Position numbers and translations under genes: made by a program. Positions 1 to 7,766 of a stretch of DNA of 64,000 bases are shown in pieces (positions within the stretch are counted from its first letter, which is position 1; each line of letters starts with the position of its first letter). The notes beneath the pieces were generated by a model, which saw only the letters and a list, made by a program, of their open reading frames with translations, was not told the DNA's origin and did no database searches. The DNA comes from Pollutimonas sp035515055 (lineage in GTDB: Bacteria; Pseudomonadota; Gammaproteobacteria; Burkholderiales; Burkholderiaceae_B). The DNA lies in NCBI GenBank assembly GCA_035515055.1, contig DATJBV010000009.1, forward strand, positions 132,533 through 196,532, written 5' to 3'.

Positions 1-683
1 GTTTCGATCTCTGCCATGTGCCAGCCGCCACCTGTGCCGAAGACAGCCGGAGGCGCGCCAAAATGGTCGAGGCCGATGCGCCATTGGCGCACCACGGCCC
101 CCGCCTGCGCCGCCGCGATGCCGCTGGCGATTGCCTGGTGGGTGTGAATGGGATAATCGGTGGGCGCCGCATTGGCATGCGGCAAATTCGCCGTCCCGGC
201 GGCAAGCGATGAATACATCAGTGCGGGGCCCGGAAAGATAAGGCCTCCCTCGAAACGGCGCAGCCCGTGGTGCGCCGGCCCAAGGGTATCGACTGTCGTG
301 GCTGTGCCGAAACTTGCCAGCACGGCGGGCGCGTGGCAATGGCTGGCCAGTCCCACCATCGACACCCACCGGTCGGCCCCTAATTGTTGGGCGTCGACAT
401 ATGCGTTGACCACATCCATGGCCTGACGTTCGCTGCGTATCCAGCGTATGCGAATGGAGAGCTGGCGTTCGAAGAGCGCATCGAGCGACGTGGCGATGGC
501 GGCGCTTGCCACGTTGACGCCCAGGGCGGCCGTGGGACGCGAGGAAAGTTGGGCCAGCCAGGCGGGGAGGGATCCGATTTCATTATGGGCCAAGGCAAGA
601 ACCTGTTCCTCTCGGCGCCCGGAGTCCGTATCGACCCAACCAATCTTTATGCGCGTATTGCCGGCATCTATCAAGATTCTCAT
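1..683 (-). CDS. coaX: Type III pantothenate kinase CoaX (C-terminus outside window)
   Basis: Phosphorylates pantothenate, the first step of coenzyme A synthesis, in the cytoplasm. Translating the minus strand from the ATG at 683 gives about 227 residues without a stop. It starts MRILIDAGNTRIKIGW, the N-terminal phosphate-binding motif of type III (Baf/CoaX) kinases. Further on come GADRWVSMVGL, the FGTATTVDT motif and the EGGLIFPGPALM segment, all typical of the ASKHA fold of this family. The start codon overlaps the birA stop by 4 bp (ATGA at 680-683), so the two genes are translationally coupled. In Bordetella the homologue (Baf) was first described as an accessory transcription factor for the pertussis toxin promoter. 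The C-terminus lies beyond the left edge, so completeness cannot be judged. Confidence 0.93.
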   Translation of the reverse strand, partial: MRILIDAGNTRIKIGWVDTDSGRREEQVLALAHNEIGSLPAWLAQLSSRPTAALGVNVASAAIATSLDALFERQLSIRIRWIRSERQAMDVVNAYVDAQQLGADRWVSMVGLASHCHAPAVLASFGTATTVDTLGPAHHGLRRFEGGLIFPGPALMYSSLAAGTANLPHANAAPTDYPIHTHQAIASGIAAAQAGAVVRQWRIGLDHFGAPPAVFGTGGGWHMAEIE

Positions 684-1558
684 GGCGCTGAACCTTGTTG
701 CGGCCGCACCGAAATCTCGCCAACCGACACCGGCGTTATGCCGTCGAGCGTCCGCACGAGCAGTTGGCCTTGGGAGTTCACGCCGCAGGCAATGCCGGCC
801 TGCAAGATGCGTCCTTCATCGAGCACGTGGATATGCTGGCCTTCCAGGAAGTCCACATTTCGGTAGCGGCCCGGAAAGTCTTCGAATCCATGCGCCGTGA
901 CTCGATTGAGACTGTTGTACCAAGCCCTGGCGATGCACGCGACAATGTCGGCCGCTCCGACGGCCCGGGCCGCGGCATCTTGACCCGCAATTTCCGACCA
1001 GTCGGCCACTTGCCGGTTCAGCGACTGGCTGAGCGCCCGGGCGTCGTCGAGATTCAATCCCATGCCGATGATCGCCACGTAATGGTCGTTCGATAAACGC
1101 GACGTGCCGGAACGCGTGACTTCAACGAGAATGCCGGCAAGCTTTGCAAATTGCCACTGCACGTCGTTCGGCCACTTCATGGTCAGGCGGTCGCGCAGCT
1201 TCGGACTGATCAGTTCGCGCAAAGCCTCGCACGCCGCGAGCCCGGCAAGCGGCGACAGCGTCGGCAGCTGCCGCGGCGGCAGGAAGACGTCGAAAGCACA
1301 GGAAAACATCAGGTTTGCGCCGCTGCGGTTTTGCCATGTACGGCCTGCGCGGCCCCGGCCCCGTTCCTGTACGTGGGCGCCAAGCAGCCATGGACGCGCC
1401 AGTTGCCCGCCGCTCGCGCGGGCGCGCGCCAGCAGGTCGGCGTTGGTGGAGGTGGTATGTTCCACCCAGTCAACGTGGTTGACGTGCGGCAATGCCGTTG
1501 ATAGCGCCGCCTTCATGTCCCGGGGGGAGGGCAGCGGCTGGGGGGAAGTGGTCGACAT
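680..1558 (-). CDS. birA: Biotin--[acetyl-CoA-carboxylase] ligase, monofunctional
   Basis: Makes biotinyl-AMP and transfers biotin to the lysine of biotin carboxyl carrier proteins. The 292-aa protein carries the biotinyl-AMP loop (ERGRGRAGRTWQ, about residue 86), the KWPNDV strand and the KLAGILVE catalytic lysine region, then a short C-terminal SH3-like domain. There is no N-terminal winged helix, so unlike the E. coli protein it is a ligase only and not a biotin-operon repressor. It is followed by coaX with a 4-bp overlap. An internal Met at residue 15 is an alternative start; the first 20 residues are not conserved-looking. Confidence 0.92.
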   Translation of the reverse strand: MSTTSPQPLPSPRDMKAALSTALPHVNHVDWVEHTTSTNADLLARARASGGQLARPWLLGAHVQERGRGRAGRTWQNRSGANLMFSCAFDVFLPPRQLPTLSPLAGLAACEALRELISPKLRDRLTMKWPNDVQWQFAKLAGILVEVTRSGTSRLSNDHYVAIIGMGLNLDDARALSQSLNRQVADWSEIAGQDAAARAVGAADIVACIARAWYNSLNRVTAHGFEDFPGRYRNVDFLEGQHIHVLDEGRILQAGIACGVNSQGQLLVRTLDGITPVSVGEISVRPQQGSAP

Positions 1559-1621
1559 GGTGGCGCGTAGTGGTTGTGGCGTAAAATCGTTGGGCTTACG
1601 TTATAACTCAAAGTCACCATT

Positions 1622-2266
1622 ATGCTTGCTCGCACACAAGAAATTAGCTTTCAGGGCGTTGCAGGCCCTATCGACTGCATGCTGGATTCGCCGCTGGACG
1701 CGCCCCGCGGATGGGCTCTAGTGCTCCATCCCCACCCGCTACACGGCGGCGCCCGCGAAAATAAAATTGTGACCACTATCGCGCGCGCCTGCGTGCAGCA
1801 TGGCTTGCTGGCGCTACGACCCAATTTTCGCGGGGTGGGCGCCTCGGCGGGCGAATTCGACCGCGCGGTGGGCGAAACGGCCGACATGCTCGAGCTGGTG
1901 CGTCAATTCGCCGCCGCCTATCCGCAGGCGGCCGCTGGTAAATGGGTATTGGCGGGGTTTTCGTTCGGAACCTCGGTTGCAGCCCAACTATATTCAGAAA
2001 TGGCGGAGCTGTCGGCTAAATTGCCCGACGCGCTCATACTGGCGGGGTCGGCGGTGGACCGTTTCAAGTATCGCGATATCACCGTTCCTGACGACACTTT
2101 CTTGGTGCATGGCGAGGCCGATGAGGTGGTGCCTCTGTCCGAGGCCATGGGTTTCGCGCGCGAGCGGGCGCTGCCGATGGTCGTGGTGCCGGACGCGGGC
2201 CATTTCTTCCATGGCAAGCTCATTGTTCTGCGCCGCCTGCTTGAGCAGCGCCTTGCATCTATTTAG
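1622..2266 (+). CDS. Alpha/beta hydrolase, COG2945-like
   Basis: A 214-aa cytoplasmic alpha/beta hydrolase. Visible motifs are LHPHPLHGG near residue 35 (oxyanion region), the nucleophile elbow GFSFGTSVA (Ser near residue 118), an acidic segment GEADEVVPL and the final histidine in DAGHFFHG. This is the arrangement of the small COG2945 hydrolases annotated as predicted esterases; the substrate is unknown. It is divergent from birA across 63 bp, which contains a plausible extended -10 (TTATAAC near 1600). It is the first plus-strand gene before dacC and shows no signal peptide. Confidence 0.8.
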   Translation: MLARTQEISFQGVAGPIDCMLDSPLDAPRGWALVLHPHPLHGGARENKIVTTIARACVQHGLLALRPNFRGVGASAGEFDRAVGETADMLELVRQFAAAYPQAAAGKWVLAGFSFGTSVAAQLYSEMAELSAKLPDALILAGSAVDRFKYRDITVPDDTFLVHGEADEVVPLSEAMGFARERALPMVVVPDAGHFFHGKLIVLRRLLEQRLASI

Positions 2267-2424
2267 CGGGATTCCCGCAGTCAGGTAGTCCTTTGTCATG
2301 TGCGGTATCCATCAGTTTCGTTTTTGCCGAGGGCAAATCGCGTTAAACGCGGTAACAGGCTGGTTGCTCTGCCTATAATGGGCTTTCTTTCCCGTCTGTT
2401 GCGCCGACGGACACTCTTTGCGAT

Positions 2425-3720
2425 ATGCCGATGACATCCATGAATTTCCGCTTTTCCCGCCTGCTTGCACATCTTTTCACCGCCCTTGCCTTGGTCACGA
2501 CGCCCTACGCGGTCATGGCGCAAACGGCACCCGCCCAACCCGCCGATGCAGCCAAGGCCGCTGCCGCTGCCAGCGAAGGCGGTGCTGCGGAACAGGCGGT
2601 GGCGCCAACGGCGCCTGCGGCTCCTGCCGGAAGCGTCTCCGTCGGCCAGCTTGCCACCGTGCCGGCTCCCACGCTTACGGCACGAGCCTGGCTGACCCTG
2701 GACGTGAATAGCGGCCAGATTATTGCTTCGCAAAATCCCGATGAGCGTGTAGAACCCGCGTCGCTCACCAAGCTGATGTCCGCCTATTTGGTGTTCGATG
2801 CCATCAAAGACAAGCGGCTCACCCTCGAACAGACGGTAAATATATCGGAAAACGCCTGGAAAACCGAGGGTTCGCGCATGTTCGTCAAGCCCAACACCCA
2901 GGTATCGGTCGACGAGTTATTGCAGGGAATCATCGTGCAGTCCGGCAACGATGCCACTGTTGCCCTGGCCGAGGCGGTCGCTGGCAGCGAGACGGCGTTT
3001 GCCGCGCTCATGAACGAAGAGGCGGCTCGTCAAGGGCTGCGCGACACCCACTTCGTGAATTCCACCGGCTTGCCCGACCCCACGCACCTGACAACGGCGC
3101 GCGACTTGGCCATCCTGGCAAAGAATCTGGTGGCGCACCATCCTCAATACCTGCACTATTACAGCCAGAAAGAATTCACCTATAACAAAATCAAGCAAAA
3201 CAATCGCAATCGCCTACTCTGGTCGGATCCTACGGTAGACGGCCTGAAAACGGGTCACACTCAATCCGCGGGTTACTGCCTGGTGTCCACGGCCTTACGC
3301 GACGGCCGGCGTGTCGTATCGGTGGTGGTAGGCGCCGGCAGCGACTCGGCGCGCACGGAAAACAGCCTGAAGCTACTGAACTGGAGCTTCCAGAACTTCG
3401 ACACAATCAAGCTATTCGACAATACGTCGCCCGCGGTCAATGCCCGTGTATGGGAAGGCCAGGCCGAGTCGGTCGCCCTGGGTTCGCTCGAACCCACCTG
3501 GGTAACTGTTCCGCGCGGCAAGGGCCCGCAGGTCAAGCCGGTGGCTCAATACACCCAGCCGCTCATCGCTCCGTTGAAAAAGGGAACGAAAGTGGGCACG
3601 GTTACGCTTTCACTGGATGGCGGCCAGTTGCTCCAGCAGCCGCTATACGTCCTGGAAGACGTCGCCGAGGCCGGCTTCTTTGGCCGCATTTACGACAAAG
3701 TGCTTCTTCTTTTCCAATAA
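2425..3720 (+). CDS. dacC: D-alanyl-D-alanine carboxypeptidase (PBP5/6 type)
   Basis: A low-molecular-weight penicillin-binding protein that removes the terminal D-Ala from peptidoglycan pentapeptides in the periplasm. After a signal peptide (hydrophobic to about residue 30, ending VMAQ) and an Ala/Pro-rich linker come the SLTK active-site serine motif, SGND (SxN motif) and KTGHT (KTG motif), in the correct order and spacing. A C-terminal beta-rich domain ends in a terminal amphipathic helix (FGRIYDKVLLLFQ) of the kind that anchors PBP5 to the inner membrane. Length (431 aa) is slightly above E. coli DacA because of the linker. ATGs at 2431 and 2440 are alternative starts. The aminotransferase dat follows 24 bp downstream, so both act in D-Ala metabolism. 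Confidence 0.92.
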   Translation: MPMTSMNFRFSRLLAHLFTALALVTTPYAVMAQTAPAQPADAAKAAAAASEGGAAEQAVAPTAPAAPAGSVSVGQLATVPAPTLTARAWLTLDVNSGQIIASQNPDERVEPASLTKLMSAYLVFDAIKDKRLTLEQTVNISENAWKTEGSRMFVKPNTQVSVDELLQGIIVQSGNDATVALAEAVAGSETAFAALMNEEAARQGLRDTHFVNSTGLPDPTHLTTARDLAILAKNLVAHHPQYLHYYSQKEFTYNKIKQNNRNRLLWSDPTVDGLKTGHTQSAGYCLVSTALRDGRRVVSVVVGAGSDSARTENSLKLLNWSFQNFDTIKLFDNTSPAVNARVWEGQAESVALGSLEPTWVTVPRGKGPQVKPVAQYTQPLIAPLKKGTKVGTVTLSLDGGQLLQQPLYVLEDVAEAGFFGRIYDKVLLLFQ

Positions 3721-3744
3721 CACAGCAACGACAAGGCTTGCACC

Positions 3745-4608
3745 ATGATTCCCAATGTAGATTCCGACAGCATCGTCTATCTCAACGGCGACTACCTCCG
3801 TCTGGGTGACGCTAAAGTTTCTGTACTGGATCGTGGTTTTATTTTTGGCGACGGCATCTACGATGTCGTCCCGGCCTATAACGGCAAGCCCTTTCGCATG
3901 GACGGCCACCTTGCGCGGCTCGAGCGCAGCCTGGCCGCCATCGGCATCCAGACCAACATGTCGCGTGGCGACTGGGCCGCGCTCGTGCTCGGACTACTCG
4001 AACGTTCGGGCAAGGGCGATTGCATGGTCTACATCCACGTCACCCGGGGCGTCGCCAAGCGAGACCACGCTTTTCCGGCGGAAACGCCGCCCACGGTTTT
4101 TTGCATGGTTTCGCCGTTTGCCCGTCCCGGCGACGAGGCACGCAACCAGGGACTCAGTGCCATTGGTATTTCCGACATCCGGTGGCTGCGCTGCGAGATC
4201 AAGTCAATTTCGCTGTTGGGCAATGTGTTGGCCAAACAGCAGGCGGTCGATGCGGGCGTCGACGATGTCCTGCAATTTCGTGACGGGTACTTGTCGGAAG
4301 GCTCGGCATGCAATATTTGGGTAGCCAAAGACGGCGTTTTACTTGCGCCGCCGCGCGACAACCTCATATTGGAAGGGATCCGCTACGGACTGCTGGAGCA
4401 GTTGGCGAACGACGCGGGCATAGTCTTCGCCGAGCGCCCCATCTCATCGGCTGAAGTAGATGCCGCCGACGAAATCATGCTGACGTCGGCCACTAAAGAG
4501 CTGCTTCCCATCACCACCTACGATGGCAAACCGGTCGGGACGGGCAAGCCTGGCGCTGTCTATCGTGCGCTGCGCGACGCCTATGACCGCGCCATCGCCG
4601 CTTTATAA
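3745..4608 (+). CDS. dat: D-amino acid aminotransferase (class IV PLP enzyme)
   Basis: Interconverts D-alanine and D-glutamate with 2-oxoacids, supplying D-amino acids for the cell wall. The 287-aa sequence has the class IV layout: N-terminal VYLNGDYLRLGDAKVSVLDR with the FGDGIYDVV motif, the PLP-binding lysine in CEIKSISLLGNVLAKQQA, and the late EGSACNIW-type cofactor loop (seen as SEGSACNIWVAKDG). It is placed directly after dacC and 10 bp before the ybeD gene. A branched-chain aminotransferase or aminodeoxychorismate lyase is less likely because of the N-terminal motif and the dacC context. Confidence 0.85.
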   Translation: MIPNVDSDSIVYLNGDYLRLGDAKVSVLDRGFIFGDGIYDVVPAYNGKPFRMDGHLARLERSLAAIGIQTNMSRGDWAALVLGLLERSGKGDCMVYIHVTRGVAKRDHAFPAETPPTVFCMVSPFARPGDEARNQGLSAIGISDIRWLRCEIKSISLLGNVLAKQQAVDAGVDDVLQFRDGYLSEGSACNIWVAKDGVLLAPPRDNLILEGIRYGLLEQLANDAGIVFAERPISSAEVDAADEIMLTSATKELLPITTYDGKPVGTGKPGAVYRALRDAYDRAIAAL

Positions 4609-4618
4609 TGCTCGCGCC

Positions 4619-4900
4619 ATGACTTCTTGCGACATTCCTCCCGAACAATCTCTTATCGAGTACCCCAGCGACTTTCCTATCAAGGTCATGGGTAAAACTC
4701 ATCCGGATTTCGCGCAAACGCTCACTGCGCTTGTCCTGGAATTCGACCCAACTCTGGATCCTGCCACGGTGGAAATGCGGCCCAGCAAAGGGGGTAACTA
4801 CCTGGGCCTTACATTCACCGTTCGTGCCACATCGCGCGAGCAACTCGATGCGCTGTATGTGGCCCTGCATAGCCATCCTATGGTGTCCATCGTCTTGTAG
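4619..4900 (+). CDS. ybeD: YbeD/DUF493 family protein
   Basis: A 93-aa protein of the DUF493 (YbeD) family, an ACT-like fold of unknown biochemical role that is very often found beside dacA and lipB, as here. The start is taken as the ATG at 4619 (MTSCDIPPEQS); the frame is open further upstream, but that part overlaps dat. Conserved features are YPSDFPIKVMG near the N-terminus, the S-K-GGNYLGLTFTV strand and the final LYVALHSHPMVSIVL. It lies 18 bp before lipB and is probably co-transcribed from dacC. Confidence 0.88.
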   Translation: MTSCDIPPEQSLIEYPSDFPIKVMGKTHPDFAQTLTALVLEFDPTLDPATVEMRPSKGGNYLGLTFTVRATSREQLDALYVALHSHPMVSIVL

Positions 4901-4918
4901 ACGTCCAGGAGTCCGCAA

Positions 4919-5596
4919 ATGACGTCATACAAGTGGTTGCCCCAGTACGCGCCTTATGCCGACGTATGGGAGGCGATGCGCAACTACACCGACGCGCGGG
5001 ACGCGCAAACGCCCGACGAAATCTGGCTCGTGGAACATGCGCCGGTGTATACGCTGGGGCAGGCGGGGAAACAAGAGCATATTCTCGATGCGGGCGGCAT
5101 TGCCATCGTTCAATCCGACCGGGGTGGGCAAGTCACGTATCACGGTCCAGGGCAAATCGTCGCCTATTGCCTCGTCGACCTGCGTCGACTGAAGATGTTC
5201 GTGAAAGAGTATGTCCACATGCTCGAAGACGTTGTGATCGGCGTGCTTGACGAACTCGGCGTTCCCGGGGCGTGCCGCAAGCCCGGCGCGCCGGGCGTCT
5301 ATGTGCCGTGGAATGTGGCCGAACCCGGCGCGGTGGCGGGCGGCGAGCCGCAATTGGCCAAGATCGCCGCCCTGGGTATCAAGATCCGCAATGGTTGCGC
5401 CTATCACGGCCTTGCCCTGAATGTCGATATGGACCTTGCCCCTTTTCTCGGCATCAATCCGTGCGGATACGAAGGCTTGCAGACCGTCGATTTGCGGTCC
5501 TGCGGGATCCAGGCTACTGTAAGTCAGGCTGGCGAACTGCTTGCGCGCTATCTGGCAAACGCCATGGCGGCGCTGCCTGCCGCCCGCGTAGAATAA
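4919..5596 (+). CDS. lipB: Lipoyl(octanoyl) transferase LipB
   Basis: Transfers octanoyl from octanoyl-ACP to the lipoyl domains of 2-oxoacid dehydrogenases and GcvH, the first step of lipoate synthesis. The 225-aa protein has the LipB signature around RGGQVTYHGPGQIVAY, the conserved HAPVYTLGQAG segment and the catalytic Cys/Lys region (GLALNVDMDLAPFLGINPCG and KIAALGIKIRNG). The start is the ATG at 4919, after GTCCAGGAGTCC, which gives a good ribosome-binding site. lipA, the next enzyme of the pathway, lies 1 kb downstream beyond a crotonase-like gene. Confidence 0.95.
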   Translation: MTSYKWLPQYAPYADVWEAMRNYTDARDAQTPDEIWLVEHAPVYTLGQAGKQEHILDAGGIAIVQSDRGGQVTYHGPGQIVAYCLVDLRRLKMFVKEYVHMLEDVVIGVLDELGVPGACRKPGAPGVYVPWNVAEPGAVAGGEPQLAKIAALGIKIRNGCAYHGLALNVDMDLAPFLGINPCGYEGLQTVDLRSCGIQATVSQAGELLARYLANAMAALPAARVE

Positions 5597-5623
5597 TCAA
5601 GAACAGACAAAGGAGATCACACT

Positions 5624-6409
5624 ATGAGCACGGAAGCGCAGTTGGTGCTGGCAGACCGGACAGATGGCGTACTGACATTGACGCTCAATCGGCCGGATCA
5701 ATTCAATGCCTTGTCGGAAGAAATGCTTACAGCCTTGCAAGCGCAACTCGACGCCGCCGCGTCCGACGACTCCCTGCGCTGCGTCGTGCTTGCTGGCGCG
5801 GGCAGGGCCTTTTGCGCCGGCCACGACCTTAAGCAAATGCGCGCGACGCCCGAACAGCCTTATTACGAACGCTTGTTCGCGCAATGCGGCCGCGTCATGC
5901 AAACCATCGTCAATTTACCGATTCCAGTCATTGCAAAAGTGCACGGCACGGCCACGGCCGCCGGGTGCCAGCTAGTGGCCAGCTGCGACCTCGCGGTATC
6001 GGCCGACACCGCCAAGTTTGCCGTCTCGGGGATCAACGTCGGCCTGTTCTGCTCGACGCCGGCCGTTGCCTTGTCGCGCAACGTGGCTCCTAAGAAGGCC
6101 TTCGAAATGCTGGTCACCGGCCAGTTCATCAGCGCATCCGATGCGGTCGACAGCGGGCTGATCAACCAGGCCGTGCCCCTCGATCAGCTTGACTCGGCTG
6201 TCGATGCGCTGGCGCAGGCCATTTGCTCGAAAAGCCCCGTGGCGGTGCGCACAGGCAAGGGCATGTTTCATCGGCAACGCGGCATGACTCTCGACGACGC
6301 CTACGACTACGCGGGCAAGGTAATGGCCAAGAACATGATGGCCGACGACGTATCCGAGGGTATCGACGCCTTTATGCAAAAGCGTCACCCCGTATGGAAA
6401 GGCCAATGA
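5624..6409 (+). CDS. Enoyl-CoA hydratase/isomerase-family protein lacking both catalytic Glu
   Basis: A 261-aa crotonase-fold protein most like the ECHDC3-type enoyl-CoA hydratases. The CoA-binding and oxyanion segment AGRAFCAGHDLKQM and the central AAGCQLVASCDLAVSA helix are clear. The two glutamates used for hydration in classic crotonases are replaced: GGCEL is GCQL here, and the P-E-I/L motif of the second Glu reads SGINVG. It therefore probably does not act as an ordinary enoyl-CoA hydratase; a different CoA thioester reaction or binding role is possible. It sits between lipB and lipA, preceded by a strong Shine-Dalgarno (AAAGGAGAT). A hairpin near 6486-6510 may end its transcript. Confidence 0.8.
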   Translation: MSTEAQLVLADRTDGVLTLTLNRPDQFNALSEEMLTALQAQLDAAASDDSLRCVVLAGAGRAFCAGHDLKQMRATPEQPYYERLFAQCGRVMQTIVNLPIPVIAKVHGTATAAGCQLVASCDLAVSADTAKFAVSGINVGLFCSTPAVALSRNVAPKKAFEMLVTGQFISASDAVDSGLINQAVPLDQLDSAVDALAQAICSKSPVAVRTGKGMFHRQRGMTLDDAYDYAGKVMAKNMMADDVSEGIDAFMQKRHPVWKGQ

Positions 6410-6485
6410 GCAAGCAGGGAAATTCACTCTCGTGCGGCGCGGCGCGTTAAAATGCGCATTCCGTCCTGTTCACGCTCCGCTGCCG

Positions 6486-6516
6486 CCCACGGGCATCCGG
6501 CTGGCGTGGGTCTTTT
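6486..6516 (+). terminator. Possible terminator after the crotonase gene
   Basis: CCCACG (6486-6491) can pair with CGTGGG (6505-6510), followed by TCTTTTATT. The stem is short and the loop is 13 nt with some internal pairing. It could separate the crotonase transcript from lipA. Confidence 0.4.
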
Positions 6517-6591
6517 ATTATCAGGCGTGCGGCGTGAAGCATGCCGGCGCCCACAAGCAAGAAGCGCAAGCGCTTCGTTGCAGGAAATCGT

Positions 6592-7587
6592 ATGACTACC
6601 CCTGTTGATCAGTCCGCCGACCACAAGCCAACCGTCCGACCCGGCGTTTACGACCCAACAAAAAAACAGAAGTCGGGCGAAAAGACATCGCGCATTCCTA
6701 TCAAGGTCGTGCCCGCCGAAAGGCTGAAAAAGCCCGAATGGATCCGAGTCAAGGCGGCTGCGCCGGGGTCGCGTTTTTACGACATCAAGCGGATTCTTCG
6801 CGAACACAGCATGCATACGGTCTGCGAAGAGGCGTCATGTCCGAATATCGGCGAGTGCTTTGGCAAAGGCACCGCCACGTTCATGATCATGGGCGACAAA
6901 TGCACACGTCGTTGTCCCTTCTGTGATGTCGGCCACGGGCGCCCCGATCCGCTCGACACGAAAGAACCCGAGAACCTGGCACGCAGCATTGCGGCCATGA
7001 AGCTGTCCTATGTCGTTATCACCTCGGTCGACCGCGACGATCTTCGCGACGGCGGCGCCGGCCACTTTGTCGATTGCATACGCCAAGTTCGGGAGCAGTC
7101 GCCATCCACGCGCATCGAAGTCCTGGTTCCCGACTTCCGCGGCCGCCTGGACAAGGCACTGGCTATCCTGAACGAGGGTCCGCCAGACGTCATGAACCAT
7201 AACCTGGAAACGGTCCCTCGCCTTTACAAGCAAGCCCGTCCCGGTGCCGACTACCATCACTCGCTCAAGCTGTTGTCGGATTTCAAGGCCCTGCACCCGA
7301 ATGTGCCCACTAAGTCGGGCCTTATGCTCGGCCTGGGCGAAACCGACGAAGAGATCCTGGACGTCATGCGCGATTTGCGTGCCCACAATGTCGAAATGTT
7401 GACTATTGGGCAATATCTGCAGCCGTCCCAGCATCATTTGCCGGTATTGCGCTACGCACATCCGGATGTGTTCGCCATGCTCGAACGCGAAGCCTATGCC
7501 ATGGGCTTCAGCCATGCCGCCGTGGGCGCCATGGTCCGTTCGTCGTATCACGCCGACGAGCAAGCCCACTCCGCAGGGGTCGCCTGA
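6592..7587 (+). CDS. lipA: Lipoyl synthase LipA
   Basis: A radical-SAM enzyme that inserts two sulfurs into the octanoyl group made by LipB. It shows the family-specific auxiliary cluster motif with three cysteines (CEEASCPNIGEC) followed by the radical-SAM CxxxCxxC motif (CTRRCPFC). The end of the protein carries the conserved RSSYHADEQ, whose serine ligates the auxiliary cluster. The ATG at 6592 is chosen because CAGGAAA lies about 8 bases upstream; an in-frame ATG at 6541 would add 17 basic residues (MPAPTSKKRKRFVAGNR) and cannot be excluded. A strong terminator follows at 7615-7643. Confidence 0.95.
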   Translation: MTTPVDQSADHKPTVRPGVYDPTKKQKSGEKTSRIPIKVVPAERLKKPEWIRVKAAAPGSRFYDIKRILREHSMHTVCEEASCPNIGECFGKGTATFMIMGDKCTRRCPFCDVGHGRPDPLDTKEPENLARSIAAMKLSYVVITSVDRDDLRDGGAGHFVDCIRQVREQSPSTRIEVLVPDFRGRLDKALAILNEGPPDVMNHNLETVPRLYKQARPGADYHHSLKLLSDFKALHPNVPTKSGLMLGLGETDEEILDVMRDLRAHNVEMLTIGQYLQPSQHHLPVLRYAHPDVFAMLEREAYAMGFSHAAVGAMVRSSYHADEQAHSAGVA

Positions 7588-7614
7588 CACGGGTATCTTT
7601 CCTGCGGCAATGAA

Positions 7615-7643
7615 AAAGAGGCTGCCATAGGCAGCTTTTTTTT
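7615..7643 (+). terminator. Rho-independent terminator after lipA
   Basis: GCTGCC (7621-7626) and GGCAGC (7630-7635) form a tight hairpin with a 3-nt loop, preceded by AAAAAGAG and followed by eight T. This is a textbook intrinsic terminator for the lipoate block. Confidence 0.9.
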
Positions 7644-7659
7644 CAATACACGCTTCAGT

Positions 7660-7673
7660 TTGTCCTGCAACAA
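7660..7673. promoter_or_regulatory. Candidate NnrR (Fnr-like) box upstream of nirV
   Basis: TTGTCCTGCAACAA matches TTG-N8-CAA, the general half-site arrangement of Fnr/Dnr/NnrR regulators, and shares the TTGT-N6-ACAA form with the site upstream of nirK at 9514-9527. Its centre is about 100 bp before the nirV start. Confidence 0.5.
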
Positions 7674-7766
7674 AGACAAGGCGATGGCGTAAGCGTTCAA
7701 TAGAGGCATAGTGCGCGGTGCTTCATCTTGGGGTGCCATCCGCACGGCTTTACTGAAGGCGGAATA

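Noticed and set aside
1600..1607. GTTATAAC palindrome before the alpha/beta hydrolase, resembling a Zur half core
   Set aside because: Only 8 bp of palindrome, flanks do not match the box at 19953-19966, and it is better explained as the -10 region of the hydrolase promoter.
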